Shown: positions 1 to 8,104, numbered from the stretch's first letter. The stretch: 64,000 nt of DNA from CAYJEQ01 sp964369235 (GCA_964369235.1 CAYJEQ010000005.1:1-64000); one strand, 5' to 3'. Notes: generated by a model not told the origin, from the sequence alone. Numbers and translations: made by a program.

Positions 1-37
1 GGCCCTCGGCCAGTACCCCAACAATTGATATAGAACC
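1..37. repeat. Dispersed palindromic repeat, copy A (truncated by window edge)
   Basis: The right half of an intergenic repeat seen four more times in this window. Its end, CCCCAACAATTGATATAGAACC, matches the right ends of the copies at 17061, 21557, 32362 and 32572. The left arm lies outside the window. It sits downstream of the last pdu gene. Confidence 0.75.
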
Positions 38-74
38 TAATATTCCATAAAAAACTACACTATATAACAGAAAC

Positions 75-106
75 AACCACCAGCCTATTACTATAAGCTA
101 GTGGTT
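75..106 (-). terminator. Putative terminator of the pdu operon
   Basis: Ten-base arms (75-84 and 97-106) pair with one G-U wobble when read on the minus strand, around a 12-base loop. It lies 11 bases beyond the pduV stop codon. The following U-tract is interrupted (TTGTTTC), so termination may be moderate. Confidence 0.55.
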
Positions 107-116
107 TCTGGTAATT

Positions 117-614
117 CTATTTTTTTGTTGACTGGACTAACCTAGGAGCATTAGCTTCTGCTTCACTCTCCCAAGGCAGTGTGTCCCCTTCTTCTTTTAG
201 GTATTCCAGTATCTGCCATATACCTTCACCGGTATAGGAGCTAACATGGAATATAGGGTCGCATCCAGCAAGCTTTAACCAATCATGGGCACGCTGTACA
301 TTGCCCTCTGGCTGGTCAATCTGGGATACTATGCCTATTACAGGTCTAGTACAAGCTGCAGCTACTGCTGGTGGGTATAGAGAATATTCCTCTAAGGAGC
401 TTATTAAAAGCCCTACTACATCGGATTCAAAAACATATAATCCTAAAGCCCTTGCTAACGATACTGTTTCAGCATATTCTCCTGGAGTATCAATAATCAC
501 ATTAAAATGATTAATATACTGGGTTTTATGATACTTGATAGTATCCCCTTGTAGAGCCTGTGTCAATGTAGTCTTGCCACATTCACTTCTGCCGATAAAA
601 ATAATTTTCTTCAT
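117..614 (-). CDS. pduV: PduV/EutP-type small P-loop GTPase
   Basis: A 165-residue protein of the PduV/EutP family, Ras-like P-loop proteins encoded at the ends of pdu and eut operons. Visible motifs are the P-loop GRSECGKT (residues 8-15), the G3 motif DTPGE (42-46) and SQID in place of the base-specificity motif NKxD. In Salmonella PduV is linked to microcompartment positioning, and its N-terminus is reported to associate with the compartment. The start chosen is the ATG at 614, which forms an ATGA overlap with the pduU stop and matches the family N-terminus MKKIIFIG; an in-frame start six codons upstream would overlap pduU by 22 bases. It is the last gene of the operon. Family assignment is secure; the cellular role here is inferred. 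Confidence 0.88.
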   Translation of the reverse strand: MKKIIFIGRSECGKTTLTQALQGDTIKYHKTQYINHFNVIIDTPGEYAETVSLARALGLYVFESDVVGLLISSLEEYSLYPPAVAAACTRPVIGIVSQIDQPEGNVQRAHDWLKLAGCDPIFHVSSYTGEGIWQILEYLKEEGDTLPWESEAEANAPRLVQSTKK

Positions 615-991
615 GTTTTTGTTATCCCGCAAACTGTAAACCCAAGCTGATTCTTTAGGTATGTCAGTATGCTGTTTATAGCAGCTTCAACATTAGTTAT
701 TCTTCCTGTAAATATTAAAGTACCACTAAATCGGTCGATAAACCCCATGTCGATTTTAGAACTTTTAAGAGCTATATCCCCTGCAATCACCGATATTTCT
801 GATGGTGTCATGCTTAGTATTCCTATAGCAGCTTGCTGATAATCCACATTAGGATCAAGTCCTAATTTTTTATAGACAATTGGATCTGGCCTAGATAGTA
901 CATGGGCAAGTGTTACCTGTTTACCAGGAACCATTTCCTGTACTAATCTCATTCTGCCCTCTTTTACTGTACCAAAATCAAGTAAATCCAT
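611..991 (-). CDS. pduU: BMC shell protein PduU (circularly permuted BMC domain)
   Basis: A 126-residue single-domain BMC protein of the PduU/EutS class. The segment MVPGKQVTLAHVLSRPDP followed by GILSMTPSEISVIAGDIA and GFIDRFSGTLIFTGRI closely follows PduU of Salmonella, including the N-terminal strand that builds the small beta-barrel cap over the hexamer pore. It is therefore a minor hexameric facet protein. Its stop overlaps the pduV start by four bases, so the two are probably translationally coupled. The gene upstream is the Cys-repeat protein rather than pduT, a departure from the usual pduT-U-V order. Confidence 0.93.
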   Translation of the reverse strand: MDLLDFGTVKEGRMRLVQEMVPGKQVTLAHVLSRPDPIVYKKLGLDPNVDYQQAAIGILSMTPSEISVIAGDIALKSSKIDMGFIDRFSGTLIFTGRITNVEAAINSILTYLKNQLGFTVCGITKT

Positions 992-1032
992 GAGCTCACC
1001 TCTAATTCAGATTAATTTTTCCTATGATAATT

Positions 1033-1476
1033 TTATTTTGCTGGTGGCTTGTAGAAACAAGATGGGCATTCTTCTGTTTTTTCCTCATTGCTATTAGGCT
1101 TATAAAAACAAGATGGGCACTCATCACCTTCAGCCATTTTATCCTCTTTGGTAGGAGGTTTGTAGAAACAAGATGGACAATCTGCCACCTCTGTTACAAT
1201 CTTAGGATATTTATAGTGGCAAGATGGGCAAGCACCAGAGTGATGCTCGTCACTACTATGCTGATAAAAACAAGATGGGCATTCCACCATTATTTCTGCT
1301 GATTTGCCTTTAGATGGCTGATAGAAACAAGATGGGCACTCATCACCTTCAGCCATTTTATCCTCTGCTGTTGGTGCTTTGTAAAAACAAGATGGGCACT
1401 CTTCTTCTGGGGTTACCTCCGTCTGTGGTGGTTTATAAAAACAAGATGGGCATTCATTGGTATTTTCTTTGTTCAT
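1033..1476 (-). CDS. Cys-rich protein with eight CPSC[FH]Y repeats
   Basis: I do not recognise a family for this 147-residue protein. It consists almost wholly of eight copies of (E/D/A)CPSC(F/H)Y(K/Q), with the first cysteine at residues 9, 27, 47, 66, 83, 100, 120 and 137. Linkers are acidic and Pro-rich, and units are 17-20 residues apart. All 16 cysteines are in CxxC pairs; there is no signal peptide, membrane segment or BMC domain. Each pair resembles a zinc or Fe-S knuckle, so two repeats could supply four ligands; this is inference. It lies between pduT and pduU in the same orientation, and the only other obvious Fe-S proteins of the operon (PduT, PduS) are neighbours. A redox or metal-handling role in the compartment, or a flexible scaffold, are both possible. 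The start ATG at 1476 is preceded by an AAGAAAGGAATGG ribosome site. That it is a real gene is supported by conserved repeats, frame and operon position. Confidence 0.8.
   Translation of the reverse strand: MNKENTNECPSCFYKPPQTEVTPEEECPSCFYKAPTAEDKMAEGDECPSCFYQPSKGKSAEIMVECPSCFYQHSSDEHHSGACPSCHYKYPKIVTEVADCPSCFYKPPTKEDKMAEGDECPSCFYKPNSNEEKTEECPSCFYKPPAK
1106..1366. repeat. 42-bp perfect direct repeat inside the Cys-repeat gene
   Basis: Bases 1106-1147 and 1325-1366 are identical over 42 positions, 219 bases apart. They encode the two copies of the unit that includes DKMAEGDECPSCFY (residues 39-52 and 112-125). Identity at every synonymous position points to recent internal duplication or gene conversion of repeat units. 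Confidence 0.9.
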
Positions 1477-1663
1477 GATATAACCATTCCTTTCTTATCT
1501 TTTAGGGATTTTTATTATATTCTAATGATACAATAAGCCATATAGGACAATAGCATCACCAATCCTTCTAGGCATATATTATATCTCGACCATACAATAT
1601 AATACTTAAACCCTAGATAAAAATTACAAGTTTTTAAATCCGATATATCTTTGCAAATATCTA

Positions 1664-1698
1664 TATTTGCTTGGAGGTAGTACACCCCCAAGCAAATA
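1664..1698. other. Perfect 11-bp stem hairpin between pduT and the Cys-repeat gene
   Basis: TATTTGCTTGG (1664-1674) pairs with CCAAGCAAATA (1688-1698) around a 13-base loop, inside the unusually long 266-base gap between pduT and the Cys-repeat gene. No T-run follows it on the minus strand, so it is not a standard terminator. It could be an RNA processing or stability element that separates expression of the last three genes. Nothing else recognisable was seen in 1477-1742. Confidence 0.5.
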
Positions 1699-1742
1699 CA
1701 TTAGTGTCAGCTTCTGTGCCAACTAAAATTTTAAATTATGTA

Positions 1743-2291
1743 TTAGAACATTTTTTCCAGTAAACTCTTGTGGGGAGATGGAATAACACAGCTTCCTGTT
1801 ATATCCCCTGTATCAGACAGTTGTGCTATACAGCTATTAATAGCTGATTTTACTGAGGATACCTCTCCTGTGATTACCAGATAACCTTTCCCACCTAGAC
1901 CTCTAGCTATTCTAATCTCTAGCAGTCTAATGTTGGAGGCTTTAGCTGCAATATCTCCTGCTCTAACTACCGTTAGTGCTGACATTGTTTCTATCATCCC
2001 TATGGAAGAAAGGTCAGAGGTATCTGCTGTGCCTATAATAGCTGATGGCAGTGAACTGTGAACATTATTGATAATGTGGTCAGCCACTAGATATCTATCT
2101 GCTATCTGTACACCGGTATTCATGGCACTTTTTACAGCGCCTACATTGCCACTGATTACAATGACATATTTACCAGGGCAAGCTGGTGTGGATACTAAAA
2201 GCTCAACATTTGCAGCTTTTAGCATTTCGTCAGCTGCCTGCACACCTACCGGAATACTTTTTAGTTCCAATAGTCCAATAGAATTTCCCAT
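1743..2291 (-). CDS. pduT: Tandem-BMC shell protein PduT with Fe-S ligand cysteine
   Basis: A 182-residue protein with two BMC domains (about 1-90 and 95-180), the layout of trimeric PduT. In Salmonella PduT Cys38 of each subunit binds a shared [4Fe-4S] cluster at the pseudohexamer centre; here the equivalent stretch STPACPGK places cysteine exactly at residue 38. The protein is thought to pass electrons or clusters across the shell, often in partnership with PduS, whose gene is two genes upstream. C-terminal VIPSPHKSLLEKMF is the usual ending of the family. Confidence 0.93.
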   Translation of the reverse strand: MGNSIGLLELKSIPVGVQAADEMLKAANVELLVSTPACPGKYVIVISGNVGAVKSAMNTGVQIADRYLVADHIINNVHSSLPSAIIGTADTSDLSSIGMIETMSALTVVRAGDIAAKASNIRLLEIRIARGLGGKGYLVITGEVSSVKSAINSCIAQLSDTGDITGSCVIPSPHKSLLEKMF

Positions 2292-2315
2292 GAGATTCCT
2301 CTTTTCTAATTGCGA

Positions 2316-3212
2316 TTATAGTATTGCTGATTTAATTAAGCTATTTACAATAATTAGGATAAAAATTGCAAATGCTGGTGGGTCAATATGTGTATCTGCA
2401 TGGCTGTTAAATGTATTGCCAGCAAAATCCCCTAGTAGAGAACCAGCGATACCAAATATAACACCTAGTAGAGCACCAGAAGAACCAAATGCCATAATAC
2501 CAACTACAGCTGCAGAAGCTGCTGGAAGTGCAATATGGTGAGTAGCTGGAACTGCAAAACCTGTTAGTGTAAAGAACAGTGTAATAGCTGAGATACCAAA
2601 GCATATTACTGGGTAGATGCCCATAGCTGCTTCAGAAACGCCAGCTGCCATCATGGAAGCTGCTACAAAGCTAACTCCGATACCAACGCCAGCCCCTAGT
2701 AGAATATTACAAGTTAGTGTGTTACCACCACTAAACCATACTCTTGGAGTAGAGCCTGTGTATTTACCTGTAAGACCTGTGCTACCAAATGCAAGTCTTG
2801 CAATAATAGCAGAGATTACAACTGTGATCCCTGGAAGGTCAGTCATAGGACCAACTGGAGTTAAGCTTATTAAGTAAAGAACTACATAACCTATAAGGCC
2901 AAATATACCACCAACACATAAAACATCAGGAGATGCTAGACCATTTAGGGCAATAGTAATATCTCCACCTGCTGCTATTTTACCTTTTTTACCTGCGTAT
3001 GCTGCTGCTGCAACACCACCAGCAAAGGCGATATGTGGGCCAAGATATGAGCCAAAAGCTATAAAGCCAACACTAATATCTGCTCCACCTGCTGCAACAA
3101 CGATACCACCCGCAAGAGCTACGAAACCTGTCATAATAAATGCTGGTAGAGCACCTAGGTAAGCACCTATTAATCCACCACCAAATGCTGCTATTAACGC
3201 CATCATATCCAT
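2316..3212 (-). CDS. Polytopic membrane protein of unknown family in the pdu operon
   Basis: A 298-residue, Gly/Ala-rich, very hydrophobic protein with roughly eight to nine predicted membrane segments by eye (for example 5-35, 40-60, 65-85, 115-140, 170-190, 195-220, 225-255, 275-297). I do not recognise the family and see no PduF/MIP motif (no NPA boxes) and no EutH similarity. It has a good ribosome site (GAGG, eight bases before ATG) and lies 32 bases after pduS and 24 bases before pduT, so it belongs to the operon. Because no pduF-like facilitator is present, a diol or glycerol uptake role, or export of a fermentation product, is a reasonable inference only. The periodic GG(A)AA-rich segments suggest tightly packed helices. 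Confidence 0.75.
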   Translation of the reverse strand: MDMMALIAAFGGGLIGAYLGALPAFIMTGFVALAGGIVVAAGGADISVGFIAFGSYLGPHIAFAGGVAAAAYAGKKGKIAAGGDITIALNGLASPDVLCVGGIFGLIGYVVLYLISLTPVGPMTDLPGITVVISAIIARLAFGSTGLTGKYTGSTPRVWFSGGNTLTCNILLGAGVGIGVSFVAASMMAAGVSEAAMGIYPVICFGISAITLFFTLTGFAVPATHHIALPAASAAVVGIMAFGSSGALLGVIFGIAGSLLGDFAGNTFNSHADTHIDPPAFAIFILIIVNSLIKSAIL

Positions 3213-3244
3213 AATGATTACCTCATTTCATAAAACTTTGTTTA

Positions 3245-4567
3245 TTAAGATTTTACTATTATGCTATCATTGGAAATTTCTAAAACTATACCCTCTATTG
3301 TACAGTGTAGATTAGCACCTAGCTTACCTTCTGGTATAGTGGCGATAAGTTGGCCCTTTTCCACCTTATCTCCTACCTTAACAATAGGCTCAGCTGCCAT
3401 GCCAACATTCTGTCTTAGAGGTAGGTTAACTACTGTGTAGTTATAACTGACTTCCTCTATTGGTGCTGCCACATCATACTTATACAGTCCCAGTTGTTTT
3501 ATCAGCTTCTTTACAGGGTACATTTTATAGCCTCTAAAATTATCCACTTTTTCTGGAGAATTTTTAAGTGTGCTATTAATGCCATTATCCCTTAAAGCTT
3601 TTTTAAGGCCTATATTAAGTTTCCATGGTTGCAAATCCATTACACAGGCATATTGACATAGTCTGCATTCACAGCACAACACTGCGTTCATAGGGGTTTG
3701 CTTAGGATCACACATACTTCCATATCCTGCAATCCTCATAAGTTTGTGAGGCTCTAATCTATGTCCTAGAAGTCCTCTAGGGCATACTTCAGTACACATA
3801 TTGCACTGCATACATGCTACTGCTGCTTGTTTAATAGATACCTCTAATGGTTTCTCAACACTAGAAATTAGGCTGTGATCTGCTGGCAGTACAATAAGGC
3901 CTTTGGTGGTTTTTGTAATAGGGCTGTCTACTGGTATAGCTCTCCCCATCATAGGCCCACCGTTAATTACCTTATATTCTGATACTGTAGTTCCTCCAGC
4001 AAGTTCTAGTAGCTGAGCCACCGTTATACCCATTGGTACCTTAACTGTTTTAGGTGTTTTAACCTCTCCAGTTATAGTTACATATTTTTCTGTTAAAGTA
4101 TTACCTCTAACTGCATCCATAACATTTAGAGCTGTTTCAACATTGGTTACTACTACTCCTACATGTAGAGGTATTCCACCTTCTGGCACAATACGACCTG
4201 TAGCTTCGTAAACCATAACCTGTTCGTCACCTGCTGGGTAGAATGAACCCATTAGGTGCAGTTTAAGTTTAGGGTATTTAGGTAATTCTTTGTTTAGTGC
4301 CTCCACAGCTTTATGATAATGAGACTTTAGTGCCACAATACCTTCCTTAGCGCCTACATGCTCTACTATTATGGACAGAGCCTCCAGAAGCTCATCAGCC
4401 CTTTTTGCCATAAGCTCCTGGTCAACTCTTAATAATGGTTCACATTCTGCGCCGTTTATAATAACTGTTTCAGCTTGGGCTTTAAGCTTGACATGGGTGG
4501 GAAAGCCAGCACCACCAGCACCGACAATACCAGCACCTTCTACTATTTCTAATAAATCCTTTGCCAT
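3245..4567 (-). CDS. pduS: PduS, cobalamin-pathway Fe-S flavoprotein (RnfC-like)
   Basis: A 440-residue RnfC/NuoF-like protein. In order: the Gly-rich nucleotide/flavin motif GAGGAGFPTHVKL (near 16-28), the NuoF-like core, an SLBB segment around 165-235, two cysteine clusters CMQCNMCTEVCP (about 252-263) and CCECRLCQYAC (about 298-308) for two [4Fe-4S] centres, and a C-terminal biotinyl-like hammerhead end (VGMAAEPIVKVGDKVEKGQ). PduS is a cobalamin reductase that supplies reduced cobalamin to PduO, and it may deliver electrons to PduT. I start at the ATG at 4567, ten bases after GGAGG; a TTG codon just upstream is less likely. Confidence 0.92.
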   Translation of the reverse strand: MAKDLLEIVEGAGIVGAGGAGFPTHVKLKAQAETVIINGAECEPLLRVDQELMAKRADELLEALSIIVEHVGAKEGIVALKSHYHKAVEALNKELPKYPKLKLHLMGSFYPAGDEQVMVYEATGRIVPEGGIPLHVGVVVTNVETALNVMDAVRGNTLTEKYVTITGEVKTPKTVKVPMGITVAQLLELAGGTTVSEYKVINGGPMMGRAIPVDSPITKTTKGLIVLPADHSLISSVEKPLEVSIKQAAVACMQCNMCTEVCPRGLLGHRLEPHKLMRIAGYGSMCDPKQTPMNAVLCCECRLCQYACVMDLQPWKLNIGLKKALRDNGINSTLKNSPEKVDNFRGYKMYPVKKLIKQLGLYKYDVAAPIEEVSYNYTVVNLPLRQNVGMAAEPIVKVGDKVEKGQLIATIPEGKLGANLHCTIEGIVLEISNDSIIVKS

Positions 4568-4583
4568 CAAGCCCTCACCTCCA

Positions 4584-5987
4584 TTATCTAATGTCCATAC
4601 TACCTACAAGAACACATCTGCGTCTTCTTGCAAATGATTTAGGTGAAGTCAGTCCTTCTCCTGTTGGCCCTGCAATTGTAAATGTAGTATAGCCTTCCCC
4701 ACCAACACCGATACCAGCGTAGGATGGGCCATTTTTCACAAAAATAGTTGTTTGGATAAGCTTACCCATTTTAGTTAGTTTATCCACATTTTTTGAGTGC
4801 ATAATCGCTGTATGTCTAAAGCCATGTTCAACTCTAATTGCCATATCAATAGCAGCATCACAGTCAGCCACACGAACTAAAGGCAGTACAGGCATCATTA
4901 ACTCTTCCTGTACAAATAGATGTTTTTCATCGGTTTCCACTAGGATAACTCTAATGTCGTCCCCTACTGTAATTCCGATTTCTCCTAAGATATACTTTGC
5001 ACTTTTTCCTACAAAGTTTGTCTTAGGTCCACCTTTTTCTGTAAGTACAGTTTGTTCTAGCTTAGCGATTAGAGCCTTATCAGTTAGATAATATGCTCCC
5101 TCTTTTTTCATGTTGAAAATCAGATAATCAGCTATGCTATCAACTGCTATAATTTCTTTTTCAGCAATACAAGGTAGGTTGTTATCAAAGCTACAACCAT
5201 CTACTATGCACTTTGCTGCTCTTTCAATATCAGCAGTTTCATCTACCACTACTGGTGGGTTACCTGCACCTGCACCGATAGCTTTTTTACCACTGGATAG
5301 CACTGTATGTACTATTGCTGGGCCACCTGTTGCTACTAACATACGGATATCCTTATGGTTCATCATAGCATTGGTGTTTTCGATAGATGGTGTTGCCACT
5401 GTTACAATTAGATTAGCTGGTGCTCCCACCTCTACTAAAGCTCGGTTAAGTCTATCTATTAGATATAGAGAAACATCCTTTGCTCTTGGGTGTGGGCTGT
5501 ATACTACTGAGTTACCAGCAGCTAACATTCCGATAGAATTACAGATAATGGTTTCTGTTGGGTTAGTTGTTGGTGTTATTGCACCAATTACCCCAAATGG
5601 GGAATACTCAACTATTGTCAGACCATCATCTCCACTAATTGCATCTGTGGTTAAATCCTCAATACCTGGGGTTTTTGTAGCTGCAAGTCTATTTTTGGCA
5701 ATTTTGTCTGGGGTGTTACCCATACCAGTTTGTTCAACTGTTGCCTTAGACATATACTCAAGCACATCTTCCTGTAGCACTGAATCTCTAATTGCTTTTA
5801 TATATTTTGCCCTGTCACTCATGGTGCAGGACAGATATTTAATCTGTGCATCCTTTGCAGCAGCAACTGCTTCGTCCATAGTTTCAAACACGCCCATCAT
5901 GCCATTAGAGCTTGCTGGCTGTGTTCCACCTATGCTTACAAGCACCTGCTGTACAATCTTTTCTACAACATTGGTGTCGATGTTCAT
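4584..5987 (-). CDS. pduP: PduP, CoA-acylating propionaldehyde dehydrogenase
   Basis: A 467-residue aldehyde dehydrogenase of the PduP/EutE class, which converts the aldehyde made by the dehydratase to acyl-CoA with NAD+ reduction inside the compartment. The catalytic cysteine is in FDNNLPCIAEKE (Cys273), and the Rossmann-type NAD segment is around 195-250. Residues 1-20 (MNIDTNVVEKIVQQVLVSIG) form an amphipathic helix followed by a flexible Ser/Gly-rich linker, which is the encapsulation peptide layout of PduP. The start has AGGAGG eight bases upstream. Length and motifs are fully typical. Confidence 0.95.
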   Translation of the reverse strand: MNIDTNVVEKIVQQVLVSIGGTQPASSNGMMGVFETMDEAVAAAKDAQIKYLSCTMSDRAKYIKAIRDSVLQEDVLEYMSKATVEQTGMGNTPDKIAKNRLAATKTPGIEDLTTDAISGDDGLTIVEYSPFGVIGAITPTTNPTETIICNSIGMLAAGNSVVYSPHPRAKDVSLYLIDRLNRALVEVGAPANLIVTVATPSIENTNAMMNHKDIRMLVATGGPAIVHTVLSSGKKAIGAGAGNPPVVVDETADIERAAKCIVDGCSFDNNLPCIAEKEIIAVDSIADYLIFNMKKEGAYYLTDKALIAKLEQTVLTEKGGPKTNFVGKSAKYILGEIGITVGDDIRVILVETDEKHLFVQEELMMPVLPLVRVADCDAAIDMAIRVEHGFRHTAIMHSKNVDKLTKMGKLIQTTIFVKNGPSYAGIGVGGEGYTTFTIAGPTGEGLTSPKSFARRRRCVLVGSMDIR

Positions 5988-5999
5988 ATGAAACTCCTC

Positions 6000-6989
6000 C
6001 TAAAAGGACATGGCATAGTGTAAAATCTCCATATCCTGTTCTACTGTTCCACCTGATACCCCTATACCTCCTAGGGTAGTTTCCCCTAGTTTATAAGGAG
6101 CACCACCACCAAACAGTATTATTTTGCCTGGGGCTGATGTTTCTATTCCATAAAGTGGCTGTCCTGACTGGGATACACTCCCTAGTACATCTGTTGGCAT
6201 CTTAAAGGCATTAGCCGTATAGGCTTTGCCTATCGCTACCTCTATACTGCCTAAGAATGAATCAGCCATTCTATTTAAAAGTATAAGATTTCCACCTTGA
6301 TCCACCACTGCAAAAACAATGGGGACACCTATTTCTATGGATTTTTCTCTTGCTCTTTTTGCCATAATCTCTGCCACTTCTAAGGTTAGAGGTGGTTTTT
6401 CCACTGGTATGGTAAGATTATTCATGGCTTTTTTCACAAGATCTGTAACCTGTTCTTTTAGATTACTTGCCTTTGTGGTTTCCTCTTGCAGTCGTGCCAT
6501 TGCATATATTGCATCAGAAAGTCTGTTTACATATTTTAAAAGAACCTGTTCTATATCCTCTACAGAGGATAGCTCAACCATAGCTCTTTCTGCTCTGCGC
6601 ACTATAGTCCTTGCAACATGAAGTGTTGCAGAGGCCTTATCCACTCCAGGAATTACAAAAGCTGTTTGCTTACCTACAATAGATGTGCAGTAATCAACTA
6701 TACCTTCCAGATAAGAAATATCGTCGCTGTTAATTCTTCCAGTAAGTTTCTTTGCTGTTTCCCCATCACTGGCAAGCTCTGCCCCTAAGGAAAATAGCCT
6801 TTTCTGGATTTCTTTTACAGCTGCTCGAATATACTCTATATCTGTTTGGGAATAGGATAGCCCTAGCATTGAGTTAGCTTCATCTATAGTACCATAACAA
6901 TCAACTCTCATGTCAGATTTACTTACTCGTAAACCTCCCACTAGACTTGTCTGTCCTTTGTCACCTGTTTTGGTGTATAGATTTGCCAT
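6000..6989 (-). CDS. pduO: PduO, ATP:cob(I)alamin adenosyltransferase with C-terminal haem-type domain
   Basis: A 329-residue two-domain protein. The N-terminal part (about 1-185) is a PduO-type adenosyltransferase: TKTGDKGQTSLVGG binds ATP and RTIVRRAERAM is the conserved helix. The C-terminal part (about 195-329) is a PduO-C/HbpS (DUF336) domain with FAVVDQGGNLILLNRM and a Gly-rich end GGIGVSGG. It regenerates the coenzyme B12 lost by the dehydratase. Salmonella PduO has this same fusion. One base separates its start from the pduN stop, and its ribosome site lies inside pduN. Confidence 0.94.
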   Translation of the reverse strand: MANLYTKTGDKGQTSLVGGLRVSKSDMRVDCYGTIDEANSMLGLSYSQTDIEYIRAAVKEIQKRLFSLGAELASDGETAKKLTGRINSDDISYLEGIVDYCTSIVGKQTAFVIPGVDKASATLHVARTIVRRAERAMVELSSVEDIEQVLLKYVNRLSDAIYAMARLQEETTKASNLKEQVTDLVKKAMNNLTIPVEKPPLTLEVAEIMAKRAREKSIEIGVPIVFAVVDQGGNLILLNRMADSFLGSIEVAIGKAYTANAFKMPTDVLGSVSQSGQPLYGIETSAPGKIILFGGGAPYKLGETTLGGIGVSGGTVEQDMEILHYAMSF

Positions 6990-6990
6990 A

Positions 6991-7257
6991 TTATACTACC
7001 TCCACGGAATCAACTATTCCTACGATTGAGGCGTCAACAGGTGCATTATCATTGTCAAGAATTCTACGAGCAGAACTACCTGTAGCAACTATTACTATCT
7101 CGCCCACTCCAGCCCCTACGGTATCCACTGCTATTGCAGTTGATCCAACAGGCTCTTTGTGCTCATTTAGCTCTGCTACTATTAGTAGTTTCATACCAAT
7201 TAGTAGCTCGTTTTTGCTGGTAGATACTACCGTTCCAACTACTTTACCTAAATACAT
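6991..7257 (-). CDS. pduN: PduN/EutN-type vertex (pentamer) shell protein
   Basis: An 88-residue member of the BMC-vertex (EutN/CcmL) family, which forms the pentamers that close the corners of the shell. Typical features are the start MYLGKVVGTVVSTSKNELLIG, the central AVDTVGAGVGEIVIVATGSSAR and the C-terminal DASIVGIVDSVEV. One vertex protein per operon is usual, and this is the only one here. Confidence 0.94.
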   Translation of the reverse strand: MYLGKVVGTVVSTSKNELLIGMKLLIVAELNEHKEPVGSTAIAVDTVGAGVGEIVIVATGSSARRILDNDNAPVDASIVGIVDSVEVV

Positions 7258-7291
7258 AGTTTTTCATGCCTCTCTCTCGGTATTTCCTCTA

Positions 7292-8104
7292 TTAATTCTG
7301 TATTAACAGTGAAATATTTCTACGGTTAGCTTCGTCACGAGCTAGTTGGGTTATAAGTGAACCCTTGCTTATAACTGCTTCTCCGTTATTTGGTATAGTT
7401 CTCATATGCCCTGCACTAACAACCTTATCACTGATAAAAGTTCTAGTAGCAGTGCTATCTCTTTTCTCGGTTAATTGGGGTTGTGATTTATTAGTAGTTA
7501 TTTCCACTCCGGTAACCTTCATTACCTTATGTGCCAAATTCTTATTAATAGTCAGCGTAGCCCCATAGCTTTTTAGAGTTTCCATATTCTCTCTTAGTTT
7601 TGCTTTTAAAGGTTCTGGTGTGTTAAAACCTCTTGCACTTCGATGTACATTATCTGGACAACAGCCATCAATTGCCACCACTACATTCTTGCCTTTTTGA
7701 AGAGCTAGAAATATAGTTTCGCTTGCAGTGCTATTTGACATACAAGCGACTATATGTGCAAGGGTATGTACTGTCATAGATGGCACTATAATTGTATGGT
7801 ACTGGGAAATTTTTTCTTCCACAGTGCCTTCATAGCACTCCATCCAAACATTCTTTGCCTTTGTGGCTTCTTTGATTTTTGCTATTTCTAAAATCTTAGT
7901 AGCACCTCTTGACAAAAGCAAATCAAACTCATATCCTTCATCTGCTAGTTTTTTTAGAGAAATAAGACCTTCTTCAAAGCCTATATCCGATCCTGTATAG
8001 ATGACTAAAGCTTTCTTTTGTAGTTTCTTATATTTATCTACTACAGCGTTTACGATGTACTCTAGAAGTTCCTCGCCGCTCATAGCATCAAAACTTTTAC
8101 CCAT
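7292..8104 (-). CDS. Flavoprotein-like protein of the pdu operon (PduM position)
   Basis: A 270-residue protein whose central part resembles the flavoprotein fold of phosphopantothenoylcysteine decarboxylase-like proteins: KKALVIYTGSD near 30, ISQYHTIIVPSMTVHTLAHIVACMSN near 100-125 and KGKNVVVAIDGCC near 135-148. It lies between eutJ-like and pduN, the position taken by an uncharacterised gene in the Listeria-type pdu operon and roughly that of pduM in Salmonella. The last 35 residues (ISKGSLITQLARDEANRRNI) could form an amphipathic helix that docks to cargo or shell. The reaction is unknown, and naming it PduM would go beyond the sequence. Confidence 0.72.
   Translation of the reverse strand: MGKSFDAMSGEELLEYIVNAVVDKYKKLQKKALVIYTGSDIGFEEGLISLKKLADEGYEFDLLLSRGATKILEIAKIKEATKAKNVWMECYEGTVEEKISQYHTIIVPSMTVHTLAHIVACMSNSTASETIFLALQKGKNVVVAIDGCCPDNVHRSARGFNTPEPLKAKLRENMETLKSYGATLTINKNLAHKVMKVTGVEITTNKSQPQLTEKRDSTATRTFISDKVVSAGHMRTIPNNGEAVISKGSLITQLARDEANRRNISLLIQN

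Noticed and set aside
1024..1302. Plus-strand ORF with repeated TRWA words opposite the Cys-repeat gene
   Set aside because: It is the antisense shadow of the CPSC repeats; it has no ribosome site, and its apparent repeats arise from those of the minus-strand gene.
1033..1476. Regular DNA repeats resembling a CRISPR array
   Set aside because: Repeat cores are only about 15 bases, spacers are not unique, and the whole stretch is an open frame encoding CPSCFY units; no cas genes are near.
5134..5991. Long plus-strand ORF opposite pduP
   Set aside because: Antisense shadow; the minus strand encodes a complete PduP with all motifs.
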